64,000 bases of DNA from Mixophyes australis (taxonomy: Eukaryota; Chordata; Amphibia; Anura; Limnodynastidae). Both the position numbers and the translations under genes were made by a program. Shown here piece after piece: positions 1 to 13,499 of this stretch. The first letter of the stretch is position 1; each line of letters begins with the position of its first letter. The stretch spans positions 165,498,424 through 165,562,423 of the forward strand of contig JAVHZZ010000006.1 in the NCBI GenBank assembly GCA_036250195.1. Reading direction: 5' to 3'. The notes under the pieces were generated by a model. That model was given only the letters and a program-made list of their open reading frames with translations. It was not told the DNA's origin and did no database searches.

Positions 1-3000
1 AATTCCAATTAGTGCTGTTGGTGGTGACCTGTTCCTTTCAGTGACTAGGCATCAGTTATTGTTAAATTGATGCAGAAAAGCTGTGGCATTATGATGTACC
101 AATGCATGAACCAAAGTCCATACATCCACCTTGTTACATACGCAAGATCCTCCGCAAATGGCCATATTTGAGTTATCTTGACCCGGTAAAGTAGCCCAGG
201 GTATTAGAAGCGTAATACCTTGTTCTTTCAGAGTTACGGATAGGCTTGCAGATACAAAAATAAAGTGTGAGGAAGACCAGGAAATAATCTGGCACTGTAG
301 ACTGCTCCAAAACAAGGACTTAAAGAATTTTCTTGTAATGTAATCACATTTGTTGACATCAACTATTATCTGTTTGGTAATTTAAAGATTCTATACAACG
401 TTATCAAGAAGATCTCAGAAATAGGACTGTTAAAGTTTAGTAACTGATCTGACACCAACAATAAAAAAATAGTAATACTCATATTTAGATTAGAAATTCA
501 ATAGTCTGAAAAAAAAAAAAAAAAAAAATTGCATATTTTCCAAGTTTCATCTCTCAACTGTGTTCTTCATATAAAATGTTATCCAATTAATTTAGACACA
601 ACAACCTGTTACAGCACTGCTATAAGAAATCACCTAATGTATCCACATTATCAGAATCCTATTCATGTTTCAGCATTAAGCTGTGGCAGTAGTGCAGGTC
701 AGTCACGTGATCCAATGACCTAATAAGGTAGTTATTTCCCTCTCATACAGAAACACAGGCAATTAGTATGGTCAGGTTTAGAGACTTGTTGGAACAGAGG
801 AAGAGACACACTGTAAGTGGGAGGACACAGCCGGCACTGACACACACAGCAACATCTATCTTGGCAAGTTTACTGGTAAAACTGTATCAATCTGTGCACC
901 AGGGAACAGAACATGAGAACTGCCAAAACATTAACCCTCTCTACAAGTGTACACATTGAGAGATCCTTCAATAGGACAAAAGGAGACAGTACAGAAGGGT
1001 GTATGTATACATGTATGGAAGGTGTGGGTGGAGAGGGGGGGGGGGGGGGTAAAGGGGTACCAAAAAAATAAAATAATGTTTTGGCTGTTTTTGTTGTGGT
1101 TTTAAATTCAAATATACACAATGGACAAAGCCCATGGATTTTAAGTAATCTGTAAACCATGATTTTTCATGGCACAACACACCAATTACAGTCATGTGAA
1201 CCATCAACACAACACGTCAGTTAGTGGTGAACTCGGACTGAGGTAAGCAATACCACAATGCTACACTAGAGGGACTGGGGACTGTTTCAGTGTGCTCATG
1301 TGGGTGTATGTTTGCTTATTAACACTTGTGTATCAAGGAACAGAACACGACCTGTTAGGAATCCCACTGGTTCCATGACCTATTTGAACACTGTTGAACC
1401 TTGGGAATCTCCAGTATCCTGATAATGCACAGCAGGCTTAGCTAAACACATCCCTCTTCATTTGTCCATGTAAAATATTCATATTGCATGAACTCCTATT
1501 TTCTATAGAAGTTAGAAACAGGACTACAAGTTTAGCCTAACCAGTGTCATTGTTTTTTATTGGTCCCATGATCTTCTTAACGCCTTCAAAAGCCCTTTTT
1601 GTTTAATTTAGTCAATGTACAACAGCTTGATAACATTACCTAAAAACCAATTGAGCATCACTGACGCATGACCAGATGTAGAGGGCCAGAACTAAAAAAT
1701 ACATTATGAAAAGGGAGAGAATAAAACCTAGGTATGACACTCCCTTGGTTCAAATCTGTACAGCTTATGAGACTGTATTTCTTCTATTGGACTTGTCTGC
1801 CCCAAAAACAAAATAAGAAAAAGCTAATCCCCGTAAAATAGGTGAAAAACATGAAGTAGAAAAACAAAAAACAAAAACAACTCCCCAGGTGATGGGAAAG
1901 AGATGCGGTGAAGGAAACTCCATTTGCTTCTATACAAAGGTCTACAGAGAAAACAGGACACATCCAAGTTTATAGACAGGCCTTAAAGAGACTAGTATAG
2001 ATTGAGATGTTTAAGTTCGGAATTGTGCACAACTGAATATTCACAGAGTGCAGGAGTAGCAATACTGACAAACTGGCATAACATTTCAATTGCATAAATT
2101 AGAGGTCAATAATGATGTTCACGTGGACCAATCCAGTGCATGCAGCAGATTTGGCTTTTGTGGATAAATTTGGACATACCATAAAGATCTGCTCATGTGG
2201 GTCGGATTCCCAGAGTTGCATCAACTAAGCAACACACTTCATACACCAGAGATCAAATGCATTAAAACAGTTTTAACAGTAAAGACTGTTACAGATGAAA
2301 CCAAAAGTGATCGTAACAGTGATGGCTAGCACAGCAGATAAACTATAAACACAAAAATTACACTGATCACCTACACAGTGAAGGAGACCATTGTGTGGCC
2401 TAAACCAATATTCATAACATAAGCTTTGAAGTCCCTGGTTAATAATGATATCAACCAAAATACCAGACAAACCTATTGACATTTTCTGCAGAGGAATCTA
2501 TAGAAGTATAGTACTTTTGAACCTAGACAGATTGCATCCTCATGTGCTTTGAACAGCAGTAGCTGCTTTCTGAGGAACAGCCCTCCAACTTATGACTTTT
2601 TGAACACTTATTTGCTAAATAAGGTGAACCAAGAGACGTAATTTACATCTAGACAATACCCCAAAATTCTAAAAAGTTACTAACCATCTATGCTTTATAG
2701 ATATGCAATAATGGCAGGAAAATCATCAAAAAGCCAAAAATAAAAAAACAGCCACATGCGTGGACTACATCTAACAATTTTGCTGCATCAGAAAAGCATG
2801 CACTGCAAAAACACTTGAACTTTGTACCAGCATTGAGCTGGTGGAGATGGGTGTGCACTTTGTAGTGCGCTGGGCAGACTACCTAGGTGCACAGGTGATT
2901 TACAAAGGACGTTCTCTGCATGGCGGTAAACAATCCAATAGCCTGATTGTTCTATCGCCACTTGACATGCAAGAGAATATTCCAGGTACTTTGACCCTAA

Positions 3001-4482
3001 TAAAAAAAAATATTTTTAAAACGAATCAATATATCTGTGGATCCGTGTGGAACCCATTGTTCAGAGTATTAATTAATTTGTGATTTATACTGCCCGAGCA
3101 TTATAGTTGTCATGGCTGATAACAGTCTCCTAGCTGAACCAAAACTAAAAATCTGCCCTAGCATATCACATCCGACCAGTACACAATACTGTACATGGCC
3201 CAGCAATTTTTTTTTTTTTTACTTTATGCAGTCTTTCAGGGGACGTCATCACTTACCACAGTATAAAAAGCAGGGTTTGGGGGGTGTTGGAGAAGTCACA
3301 TCTATGTAAGTTTGGAAACCCAGAGATGGTAACTTATACTAAAGTAGACAAATACTGTAACCACAGTCAGACTCCAGTCCAAGCCTGCTCTGAAATGGGA
3401 TGTCATAGTTGCTTGACTAATTATGTCCAAAGATTGGTCCATAATTATTCTAAAAGTGCAACATTTACAACAAATACTGTGCAAGGTCCCCAAGCTGCTT
3501 ACGGCATATCATGCACCAGCAAGATGTAAACGTATTGTGACGAATGGCAACACAGAACAGCCAAAATAGAGTCATAGGTCATTTCCCTTGTTCATGCATT
3601 ATCTTCTAACAGAAACCAGTCTTTAAATACACAGCCTATGCAGTTGTAGGGAGATTCCAGTACTGTGTGTGTTGCTAGGAAGCAGACTCCTGAGCCACAA
3701 AAGGTGCACAGAGGATGAATTTCCAAAGCACACTGGCTGTTACAATATCACCAACTGACAGATTGTTTGAGAATCTCTGAACACTCAATTCCAGAAGCAT
3801 TCACAATATTCCTGAAGTTTGAACAGCTTCCTAGAGGATCTGATTTATAATTGGTTTATGCCACTGTAAGGCTCATTCATATTCCTAATGCCTCAATTAC
3901 TCAAAGAATGACAAACTATCCCATCACTATTGCTAGAAATTCCATTAAGGAGTCTAGTGTCTTGCCAGTGTGACTCACCCGAATTTAACCAGTAATTCTA
4001 GAGCAATGTCATGATTGCTTCCGTGTCCTACCCAATTTTTAACATTCAGAAAGATATTTTTTATGTGCCTTTTGTTTATCCTGAACTTTGACTCCCCTCG
4101 AATGAAAAAAATAAAAAATTACGAAGTCATTAAACATTAAGAGTTTAGAGGCCTCTGCTCACATATGCAATGTGTTGAGTGATCCTACCTCTTACAGCAA
4201 CCACAATGACATTTTCTTTCATTTACCTGCTGTATGTTATAGGAATGAGCCATTAATGGTTCCATCATCCTGGAAACATGATTATCTCACCGCAACTAAT
4301 GGCACATCCGAAAATATTGGATAAGGTGAATGAACATATATTTTTTTCACATACATACACATATAGACACAATATATTTCATACATATTATTCCATCATC
4401 CCAAAAGTGACTCATGTAATTAAAACCTGCCAGCATCACATTATTTCAAGTACTTGAAAAATATGAATGTTGATATACTCAC
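1..4482 (-). other. GNAS: GNAS intron 2 (partial, runs off the left edge)
   Basis: This stretch lies downstream of GNAS coding exon 2 on the minus strand. I looked for the next exons (the alternative acidic exon 3 and the exon after it) and did not find their signatures, so the intron appears to continue past position 1. The sequence is AT-rich. It holds an A-run at about 511-528 and a G-run at about 1037-1049. The short open frames have no recognisable domains and look like chance. I see no dateable transposon here. The donor GTGAG at 4478-4482 (minus) marks the right end. Confidence 0.75.
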
Positions 4483-4555
4483 TCTGCATTGAATCCATTC
4501 ACGTGAAGTATTCTCATTTGTTTTACAATTGTGCTTTTCCCCGACTCTCCAGCAC
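4483..4555 (-). CDS. GNAS: GNAS coding exon 2 (P-loop exon, 73 nt)
   Basis: On the minus strand this segment follows a TTTTAATTTTTAG acceptor and ends at a GTGAGTAT donor. It completes the split glycine codon from exon 1 and encodes residues 47 to 71 of the G-protein alpha-s subunit. These include the nucleotide-binding P-loop GAGESGKST (residues 47-55, with the phosphate-binding lysine 53 and magnesium-binding serine 54) and then IVKQMRILHVNGFNA. The 73 nt length equals that of mammalian GNAS exon 2, and the reading phase fits exon 1. Residue 70 is alanine; I recall glycine in the human protein. The product binds GTP and activates adenylyl cyclase downstream of Gs-coupled receptors at the plasma membrane. 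The exon is too short to be a listed open frame and was found by reading the reverse complement. Confidence 0.95.
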
Positions 4556-5403
4556 CTAAAAATTAAAACACTTGTTTATGAAAACAGAAATTTAACAATT
4601 TACCAATAAATTGAATGATGTTAAATTACACCCAAATACATACATTGGCAGCAGCTACTTGGTGACCTTAACCTGTAGTTATGAGAATGTACCCTACCCC
4701 TATGCTAGTACAAAATGGGGTCATGAAAAAAGGCAGAGCTCACAAAACCGCTGCCTGCACTGTGTGGGAGATTAGTGAAATTAATTGTATATGCTAGGTT
4801 ATGTGGGAATAATTGTTGAATGGTGATTGACTCCTGACATGTCATTACATTAGCCTTTTAAAAGGAAATTGCCAAATTGTATTTGATATTTTAAAAAGGT
4901 ATGCTGTGCCCTGTAACAATAAAATAAACTGGCCTTTCTAATGTAGCTTGGGTTGGGCAACTTAGTACCTACCAATTGCCATTTAATATGGCACAGAATA
5001 ATCTACCAAAGCAAACAGTAGAAATGGCAGACAGCAAGGACTGAGCGACACATTAAACGTTTTAGAGCTGTAGAAAATTTGTAAAAGAATCCCTCAGAAA
5101 GAGACACCCACAAATCAACATTTGCACCAACGCCACTGATTAATATGATGCCGAATGAGTGGATTTCACATATCACATGTGCTATAAATGCACAAGGAGA
5201 GGTTTTGTATAAAATATACTCATTAGCGGGTACTTTGAACAAATTTATGCATATTAAAGGTACTTGCAAACATTTTCCATCACAAGTGGGTACACTTTTT
5301 TTTCTAGAAACCCTGCACTACTGCAGTTGATGGACACATTTTTGGTTTGAGCAAAAACTTAAATGCAAATACAAAACTCCAAAGTGCACTCAATTACATT
5401 TAA

Positions 5404-5586
5404 GAGTCTACTTCTCATTGGTGGCTAGTGGGCAGCAGTAAGAATAATTTTGTAACAAAATGTACTGCAACTGGCATTTGTCAAGCTAGGGCTCATTGGT
5501 GAGCCCTGGCGAAGCACCCCTCCTAAAGAAACTAAAACTCATTCACCGGCAGTCTAACGCTGTCAGCGAATGGAGAATGACCCCTG
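5404..5586. mobile_element. MITE, 'CTCATTGGTGGC' family, copy 1
   Basis: The left end reads TCTACTTCTCATTGGTGGCT. The right end, read in reverse, gives GGGGTCATTCTCCATTCGCTG, a degenerate inverted match. A second copy at 52240-52415 shares the left end, the internal GGGCAGCAGTAAG / GGGCGGCAGTAAG block, the GAGGGCTCGTTGGTGA-type block and the CACTGGCAGCCTAA-type block. Two dispersed copies with inverted ends and no coding capacity indicate a non-autonomous DNA transposon. I cannot assign the superfamily. Confidence 0.6.
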
Positions 5587-7017
5587 TGTGGCTATAGCAT
5601 ATGCACAGATAAGGTAGTGCATGCGCATAGCGATGTCACCCAGCGATGGGAAAGGTAAGTGAATGCTATCTTACGATGGCATTTGTTTTTAGAGGCTGGT
5701 TTTAAAAGCTCCGATTTAGCCTGCTTTAAACCCTTGATAAATTAAAAGAAGATCTATAATAGCACAGTTTTCTTCAGATTTTGGCTCATTGCAGCTTAGT
5801 AAATAGGCCCTTTTAATTATAAACTTTCTCTGGAGCAGATTCAAAATACACCACCTCTACGTGTCCCAAATGCAGCACATATACAAATGTTAACCATTAT
5901 GGTTCCTGAATTTTGTATATGTGCAATATTTAAATGCAGTCTACGCATTAGTAACATTTTACAGTAGCCATTCATTTAAAGTTGAACAGACTGCTCCAAA
6001 AGGAATACCATTTTTAGCCAACCCAGCACAAGAGATAAACAATTTATAGGAAATACAAATAGGCAAACCATAGAATGAGAGTATTTCTACAGCTATAGTA
6101 AGTGCCCATAGGCACTTCAGACAAAATGAACAGTCCAAAAGGACCCCCTTAAAACCAACTGGTAGTATATTGTATTCATAAAGAAAATCAGAGCAGCTAC
6201 TTTAAGATTTTACCAAAACCAACCCCTTGTGTCATTAAGCTGGTTAGGTAGTACTGGTCGTATAGTCTGCAATGCGTGGTTAGAAAACATACTACAGGTA
6301 TAACGTTGTATTTTTTTCTAAGCACACTGAAGACTATTTGAGCTCTTATAACCTCCACATTGTTAGTGTTATGGTTTTAGGACATTGGTGGTTTTCCCGT
6401 TAAAAAAAATCTTGAGCCTTGATAGCACTCACCGTTTGGTAACAGCATGAAGTGAAGAGGGGGCATTCCTCCCCAGTGAAATAGGAGTGATTAAGCGGCA
6501 AAAGCTCTTTGATATGGGAATATTCTGATTTACTTCAAATGCAACCATGGGAGAGATTAAGTGCTATGAATGCTTACACTTTATAGAAAGCGCCCATGTG
6601 TATTTCAACTTTCCGACACAGACATTAAACACGACTGAGTAATTTATTCTGGTCTCTGCATAAGCAATTCATCCTAAAACATGTAGACAAAAATGCTGCT
6701 ATGGGAGTAAAGGTATTCAGCCCTGCTCCTAACAGACAACTTCGGAAGAACTAGACTTGGCTAGAGACAAGCCTCCAAAGCCAACGTTGGCAGCCATATA
6801 GACTGCCTCGCTTCTAGTGAATGCCAAGAGATCCTAAAGTATGCCTGGAAGGCACCAAACTGCATGGACACTACTTCCACTACATGGTAATACTACTCAC
6901 AGAGGAACCCATATAACAATGACAGCAGGATGAAAATATGGTCCTCCAATACTCAGTTTCTGGCTCAGTAGTGCTTATTTTATCCACTCTGTCATGATGT
7001 TCTTCTACGAACATAAG

Positions 7018-7612
7018 GCCATCAACAAAATTGCACCGACATAAATTTCCTCACTTGTCTCGAAATATCTCCCTACTTGACACCTCCGTTCTGCACAAGA
7101 TCTACGTTTCTCCTGCACTCTCATCACATCCTCCCATTCTCAGTTACAGGTTTTTTCCCGGGCTGCACCCACTTTGTTTATTCAAGCCGATCAGTCTTCC
7201 TTCTAACTTCCTTGTCAAAGCTTTCACCCCCACTCTTTCAATCGATACCACGTCATGTGTGTCTCCCCCTTTCCTTTAGGAAGTAAGCTCTCACGAGCAG
7301 GACCATCTTTCCTTGTATTCTCCTTCTACTATTCCACCACCCTCTGTACCGCTCAGCCTGTTTCCGCAGCGCTGTTTTCTTAAGCTCAGGCCTACTTCAC
7401 GTTGGCCAACACCATCACGCTTACTCACTGTCACAAATAATTTGATCTACATTAACCTCTTAACTATATATTTGTTCATTCATAATGTATGGTCTTCGTA
7501 TTTTGTTCTTTATGTAATGTGTTAGGGATCACTGCCTTGTGTACATGTCACGTACCGTGCTGCGGACCTATTGTGCATCTTATAAGATGATAATAATAGT
7601 TCTAAAGATTGG
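7018..7612 (+). mobile_element. L2-type LINE, 5'-truncated 3' end
   Basis: The first part translates, with breaks, as the C-terminal tail of an L2-clade reverse transcriptase: a 'KAINKIAPT' start, then a Leu-Arg-Ser-type block before a Phe-rich 'RAAPTLF' end. It is followed by a 3' UTR-like stretch and finishes in a TTATAAGATGATAATAATAG tail, the short-repeat tail expected of L2-type elements. It is old and has internal deletions. It lies in GNAS intron 1, antisense to the gene. Confidence 0.7.
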
Positions 7613-7738
7613 ACCATACAACACCTGCTGCTTTTCATTAGGAGTCCGAATTTCCTCTGGTTTCAGTGTGCTTAAAGCATGTAAAGGAGCTTTTAGTGAT
7701 CAAGCATCTCCTTTCCTGAGAGATGTACCACAAAACAT

Positions 7739-7794
7739 TCTCCCATGATCTTTTTAGCAACTCAACGATGCAGATAAATGATAACTGGTTCTGG
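7739..7794. repeat. 56 bp intronic duplicate, copy A
   Basis: This segment matches 13403-13458 at 53 of 56 positions in the same orientation, both inside GNAS intron 1. Homology stops at both ends. On the minus strand both copies keep an open frame containing IVELLKRSWE, so the unit could be an exon-derived or transposon-derived fragment. I do not recognise its source. Confidence 0.7.
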
Positions 7795-9132
7795 TCAAGG
7801 ATTCTCCAGCCCTCCAAATTACATTTCTGAGCAAATGGAAACAATAAACAGACATCTGAACAACATACCTTTATCGATTTCAAAACAGTTGTTCAACTTA
7901 TTGGGAAGATTAATACTTTGAGGACAGCATTTTAGCAGCTATCTTGAACACTCCATTAGAAAGTCCACTGCATGTCACTAAATTAAGTCAAATAGATGTT
8001 ACCACACATAAGCATGTGAGGTTACCCTATATTGTGGGTTGAGAATATGTACCCTAGTTTGAAAGTAAAAAGAAAAAAAAAAAAAAGAATATTCAACTGT
8101 ACTAAGTTAATAACATATCAATGAATTTCTTATATACCCCATATACTTTATTTTATAGGGATGTGATTTCTAGGGTACTCTGATGTTTTGTATTCCTATT
8201 AGAATTATTAATTCTTTATTAACGTTTATTAAAATATTTCTCCCGATTCCTACATATGTAGCAAAATATTTAAAAACTAAGTGAAGGTGAATAATTGTGA
8301 ACGTAAAATGCAGCTTCAAACTGCTATGCCTTGTTGGATGCACTTATAGTTATCAAATAGTTGTACTTTTTTTGTATACAAGGTCTCCTATCTTTATTAC
8401 AATACAGTTTATCCTTTCTTGGCTCTCTTGATTTGCAAAACAAAATATTTACCTTAACAGTATATTTCTGCAAATGGTAAGGTATCTTCTATAAGTAAAT
8501 CAGGAATATATGTGAAAACACACACTATATCCCCAACTGATAATTATCAGGGTATTCTTACAATGTTATATTTGTTAAAACATTGTGTGTAACATGGAGG
8601 GATCACTCCCATAGCTCTTTGGACAATTCTTATGTTGCTCACCGATTTATGGAACATTTCTAATAATCCATTAGCTCACTAAGTTTTATGAAAGAAATTC
8701 CTGGACCCTTTATTAAATAATAAATACACTTTGTATAGATTTATATCATTTTCTCATTCAGACTTAAGATATTTAATATATCTGATGTTCTTACAATGTT
8801 ATATTAAAACATTGGGATTGTTGATGTCTCATTGAGCAAACTATTATTCATTGCTATATAAAAGCTTCTGATATTCATTTTGCTAACTGTATATTTTATC
8901 ACAATAATTCAGATCCCATCAGTAGATTGTATGAATGAGAGAACTAATTACAATCAATTCTTCATTCCCTTCCACCTAGAATTTAGTATTTCCAGCCCCC
9001 ATGTCCCAATTATTGTTTTAAGGGACACATATTAGAGGAGAACGCATCTAAGCAAGGCAAACGCCAATGCGCATTACTCCATTTCAGCTTTATCAAAGTA
9101 AGGTGAGGGAGCGTATGAAACAAGTTTATATA

Positions 9133-9135
<3 letters not shown>

Positions 9136-9213
<78 letters not shown>
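9136..9213. repeat. (AT)n microsatellite
   Basis: About 39 uninterrupted AT units lie in the loop of the intronic foldback element. Confidence 0.98.
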
Positions 9214-9217
<4 letters not shown>

Positions 9218-10109
9218 TTTTTTAATTTATTAAGCCCACCCCTATTGTTGTGTCATTATTGACAATGCTTGGGACGGATTGGTTGCTGTAATTCAGTTAT
9301 AATTGTCAGTTCTCTCCCATCGTGGATAAAATAGGTACAAGTCTCACCCTTTCTTCTCCATTGGTCCAGATATTACAATGGTGAAGAAATGTAAATAAAG
9401 AGCCCGTTTTGTTTTCTATGTTTTTATTTTATTAGTGATCAGTAAATTAAATTATGGATATTTGATTTATTATATATCAATTTGTTTTCAAAAGCAATAT
9501 TTTATATATTTCTGGCAAATAATATATATCACCAGAGGCAGAACTAGTGAGCTGTGGGCCATGATGCAGGGATATGGGGAGGAGAGAACCTCTGCATCTG
9601 CCATGCAGTGGGACACATTATCTTCATGGTCCCCGATGCACGGTACCTGCTGCACCAATGTATATCATCATCATCTTACACACAGTGTGAGATCAAACAG
9701 CAGTAGCAATCTACTCCTTCTGAACACTGTATATCAACAGCATTGGGCTACGCATTATTCTCTAAGGTATATTTACTATACAGCAGTTCCGTAGAATAGT
9801 CAATTTGAAGTCATTATTTAAAACTGTACTTTTATTAAAGACAAATCCCGTCAGGATTTTCAATCTCTCTGCAAGGAAATATATTCCTGATTTACTTATC
9901 ATGGAATATACCTTACCAGTTGAAGAAACATACTGTTATAGGTAAATACTTTGCTTCACAAATAAAGAGCCAATAATTGATATATTGCATTGTAATAAAA
10001 GATAGGAGACTTTATATGCAAAAAAAGTACAATTGGATAAATATAAGTGCATCCAACAAGGAACAGTTTGAAACTGCATTTTAAAATGCACAATCATTCA
10101 CTTTTACAT

Positions 10110-10518
10110 GGACTGGTTATACACCCGATTACCCCGACAATCACACGATAAACGTCCGTTAGGTCCGATATCACATTAGTGTGTACGATCCCACAACATG
10201 TTTTATCGTTCCAAACCACATTGTATCATTTGATTTTATAAACGGACTAAAAAAAAATCTCTAGAAGTGATGGAACGAGTTTGGCCAAATTATGAAGTGC
10301 GTATGCACTCATGACCAGCAGTGTAGGCAGATCTCCATAGAGTTTAGAGTCACAATCTTTTCAGCAGATGGTTATTATAGATGAAGTGCACAGATCTGAA
10401 GGTAAATCTTGTAAAACGTGTACACATGAATCAGCATGCTGATGGGGACCATCAGTCGTTGGTAAAATCGCTAACGATATCGCATCGGGAGTTTTCTGTA
10501 GTGTGTACCCAACCTTAG
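10110..10518. mobile_element. MITE nested in the right arm of the intronic foldback
   Basis: This block interrupts the homology between the foldback arms. The left arm reads straight through from ATAATTGTG to the GTAAAATGCAG block, while the right arm is split here. The right end in reverse begins AAGGTTGGGTACACACTACAG and the left end contains GGTTATACACCC, a weak inverted match. It is CpG-richer than its surroundings, with repeated CGATAT-type motifs. It is younger than the foldback because it splits it. Confidence 0.6.
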
Positions 10519-11863
10519 TTCACAATTGTTCTTAAATATTTTGATACATATGTAGGAATATAATAAAGAAGGAATAATTTTAATTGGAATACAAAATATC
10601 CAAGAGTGCCCCAGAAAAAAACATTTTCTCTTGACCTGAAATAATGCATACCCTAGTCCCCGATTAAGGAATCATGAAAGCAGTTAATGCTTAAAGCCCA
10701 GTTCTACAGTTGCAACACATTGTTAAACTTAAAAGGGTATTCTATCCACCATTTGAGACCTGCACGGTCACAATCTAGATTTATATATGAACACCACACC
10801 CATTTAACTGCATATTTCCCTATTCTAATAAGCCACTGTCATGTGGGCTGCAAAAACAAACAAGTATAAAAGGTGGAGTGCAATACTAGTTTATTTTGTA
10901 GAATGAGGGTGGTATTAAGGTCAATCTTTTACATTAAACGGCAATTCACAAGAGCAAGACAAGTCTGCAAAACTGACGTAGTCATTTCTAGATTACTTGA
11001 AAAAAAATGGTTTTTTTAAGCGTTGTGGCTACCTAGTTCTTGGTATTTGCCCTTGGCCATGTTAAAATACTGTAACCACATCTGAAAATAGAGTCTTTGT
11101 AGTTGCTTGTACTAGTGATATTTTACAGTAACACCCACAGCAAAAAATCTACTGCTATAGTTTATAAAAAAAAAAACAAAAAAAAACATTTGCACAATGA
11201 CCTAAAAAATATATCTCCATTGCCACTAAAAACTTGCATGTTTGCAGAATCTACCAGCTTTTTAAACCAAAAAAGTACATGTACACACAACTTAATATAA
11301 GCTTTGTTATCAGTCACTGCACACTGCAGGAGGCAGCAGGTATTTTCTGTCACTGCATAGAGTTTGCAAATACTATTTATTAAGACAAAAATGCAAAGCC
11401 AGTTTATAGAAAAGCAAGAAAGTTAGATTGCTACAGCATACAAGAATGGAAGGCCAACAACAAAGGAAAATATTGTTTAAAATGGATCCTGCACAAGATC
11501 AGATTTGAGAGAGCTTGGTGGCAATTATTTTTCCTTATTTTGCAGTAGAGAGTGCCCAACTAGATAATGATCGTGTCAGTGCATGACATCAACACACCCT
11601 TTTGGATGACAGACTATTGGATAAAAGGTCCCATAACCTGTATACTTTTCTATAAGACACAAACACTATACCCTCTCCGGTATCTTGTGGGCGCTGATTT
11701 AATTGACATATTTCTATAATAAGAGAAATTCATGATAAAATATTTGTTACAGAACTGTGGCCAATGTGAATTACTATGTTAGAGAAGGGCCATCACTAAA
11801 CAGAGAACTTATAGAACACTTGTCTTGGTACCTTATTGGAGCAATGGACAACAGGTAAACATA

Positions 11864-11941
11864 ACACACACACACACACACATATATCTATACATATACA
11901 TATACGTACGTACATATACACACACACTCACACACACACAA
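11864..11941. repeat. (CA)n / (TA)n / (CA)n compound microsatellite
   Basis: A CA tract is followed by TATA/TACG units and a second CA tract. The open frames over it on both strands are translations of the simple repeat. Confidence 0.9.
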
Positions 11942-12773
11942 CCTTTACAAGGCAGGCATTTCTTCCCGCGAACTATGCAGTATTCAGGTATAGCTTTGCT
12001 TTTAAGATGGAGTCCTACAAAAGGATGAACTAACTTTAAAAACTGACACCAAAGAGAGATAACTAAACGAAGTAATGACCGATGAGAAAATAAGCTCTCA
12101 TATATGCAGATGAGTGGTGCCGGCGATGGGAATTTTTCTTTTACTCCACAACAAAAAGGTCTTAAAGCCAGTGCTTCAAATTTGTGTTTCACAGACGCTT
12201 GTAACAGGCACTGTATACTTTGTATACAAAAGTTTATGAACTCCATTTCATAGATCATATAGTTAAAGTTATAAAAGATTTTTTAAAGATGATTATTTTT
12301 AATATATCATGCTGTCTGTGGGGCTTTACAAATCCAAGTTTCCAAATAAAAAACAAAACTACAACCAAGACAAAGTTTTATAATTTACATTATTCACATT
12401 TTAATGCTCTAAGTCCTAGCTTCTCTCCCCTAACAGATCACCTTTTATTGTGCTACAAAACAGCTCTATATCCTCCAGTTACTTGACAACTAAAGTTTAA
12501 ATATAGCATTTAAGAATGTTCCAATGGCCATTTGAAGCCCTTAATTTCAATAAATTGCTACCTACCATTTTAAAGTATTTTATATAAAATAAAACACATA
12601 CGCCAATAAAGTCTGTAACCACTAATAGCAATACAGCCATATTATATATTACACACACCCTACTTCTGTGCAAGAGAAACAATAGATCAGTGCACTTGTT
12701 TAGAAACCAAGTTTGCCTTTTACAGTTATTCTATATATACTGGAGAAGTTCCATAATTTTAGCACACTATGGG

Positions 12774-13170
12774 GCCTATTTAACAAAGTAAAATAACAGC
12801 CATTTACGGGGGACAACATCAAAATAAAGTTTTAAAGTTATTTATAACTAAAGGATCCAATGACTTTGTACACAAAACCAGTACATAGGTTTCTATGGGA
12901 ACTGCGATTTTGCATGATTTAATCAAAGATTTTCGGAACTTGTCTGCAATAGCCAATGCCATTTGAAGACTATGGGGTGTGCATTGAGGTAAAAGGCTCT
13001 TCGGATCTCTCACCGCAGTTTACCTGCTCTCACTATCACAAGTATTTCTATGCGCATACGAAACCTTAGGCCACACATGCACAAAAGCAATGTTGCCATA
13101 GTGACCAGAGAGAACAGAAGTTTTAAAGTAAGTGAAACCTATAGGGTGCACTGTCCCAGGGATGATTTTT
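12774..13170. repeat. Possible MITE beginning GGGGCCTATTTA
   Basis: The left end GGGGCCTATTTAACAAAG resembles MITE termini seen elsewhere in the window (GGGGTCTATTTATCA at 52242; the reverse of GATAAATAGGTCCC near 50752). I could not find a clear right end, so the extent is a guess. Confidence 0.3.
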
Positions 13171-13402
13171 TTTTTGTTTTTTTTATTAAACAGGGCACAA
13201 AAATTATCTGTAATCTTTACGAAGACAGATAATAATCAACAGGGCAAAGCTCCATTAATAAATATACCCTACTGCCTCTTACACAAAGGAGGATCCAAGC
13301 TGACATGCAAGGAATTTTACTTTTTCTAAGAGATGCATGTTACTTTTAGAATTCCTCACATGGTTGGCCAGGATAGGCTTGCAAATAAACCACTGTTAAA
13401 GC

Positions 13403-13458
13403 TCTCCCATGATCTTTTTAGCAACTCAACGATGCACATAATGGATAACTGGTTCTGG
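13403..13458. repeat. 56 bp intronic duplicate, copy B
   Basis: This is the partner of the segment at 7739-7794, 5,664 bp away in the same orientation, with three mismatches by eye. The flanks differ, so this is not the edge of a longer tandem duplication. Confidence 0.7.
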
Positions 13459-13499
13459 CATTACAATGAGCATCACCTTCAGATAAAGAAATGGCTGCA

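Larger units (their letters stand above)
8166..10617. mobile_element. Old foldback (inverted-arm) element in GNAS intron 1
   Basis: The left arm (about 8166-8512) and the right arm (about 9877-10617) are inverted copies of each other. Matching landmarks include TTTTGTATTCC, CCTACATATGTAGCAAAATATTT (right arm TATGTATCAAAATATTT), CCTTGTTGGATGCACTTATA and AAATCAGGAATATAT. The right arm is longer because a separate insertion sits at about 10110-10518. The loop contains a long AT microsatellite, a GGATTGGTTGCTG (CCAAT-like) block near 9275 and a decayed ribozyme-like motif on the minus strand near 9055-9098. The arms share GTAGC(A/G)AAATATTT(A/G)AAA with the foldback at 60.85-62.64 kb, so the two are probably one family. 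I infer a Penelope-like origin but see no reverse transcriptase. Confidence 0.7.

Noticed and set aside
870..1210. Proline-rich frames of 80-96 codons near 1 kb
   Set aside because: Driven by a G-run at about 1037-1049 read in reverse. No splice or domain evidence within GNAS intron 2.
9435..9794. 119-codon frame in GNAS intron 1
   Set aside because: Lies in the loop of the old foldback element, low-complexity start, no domain.
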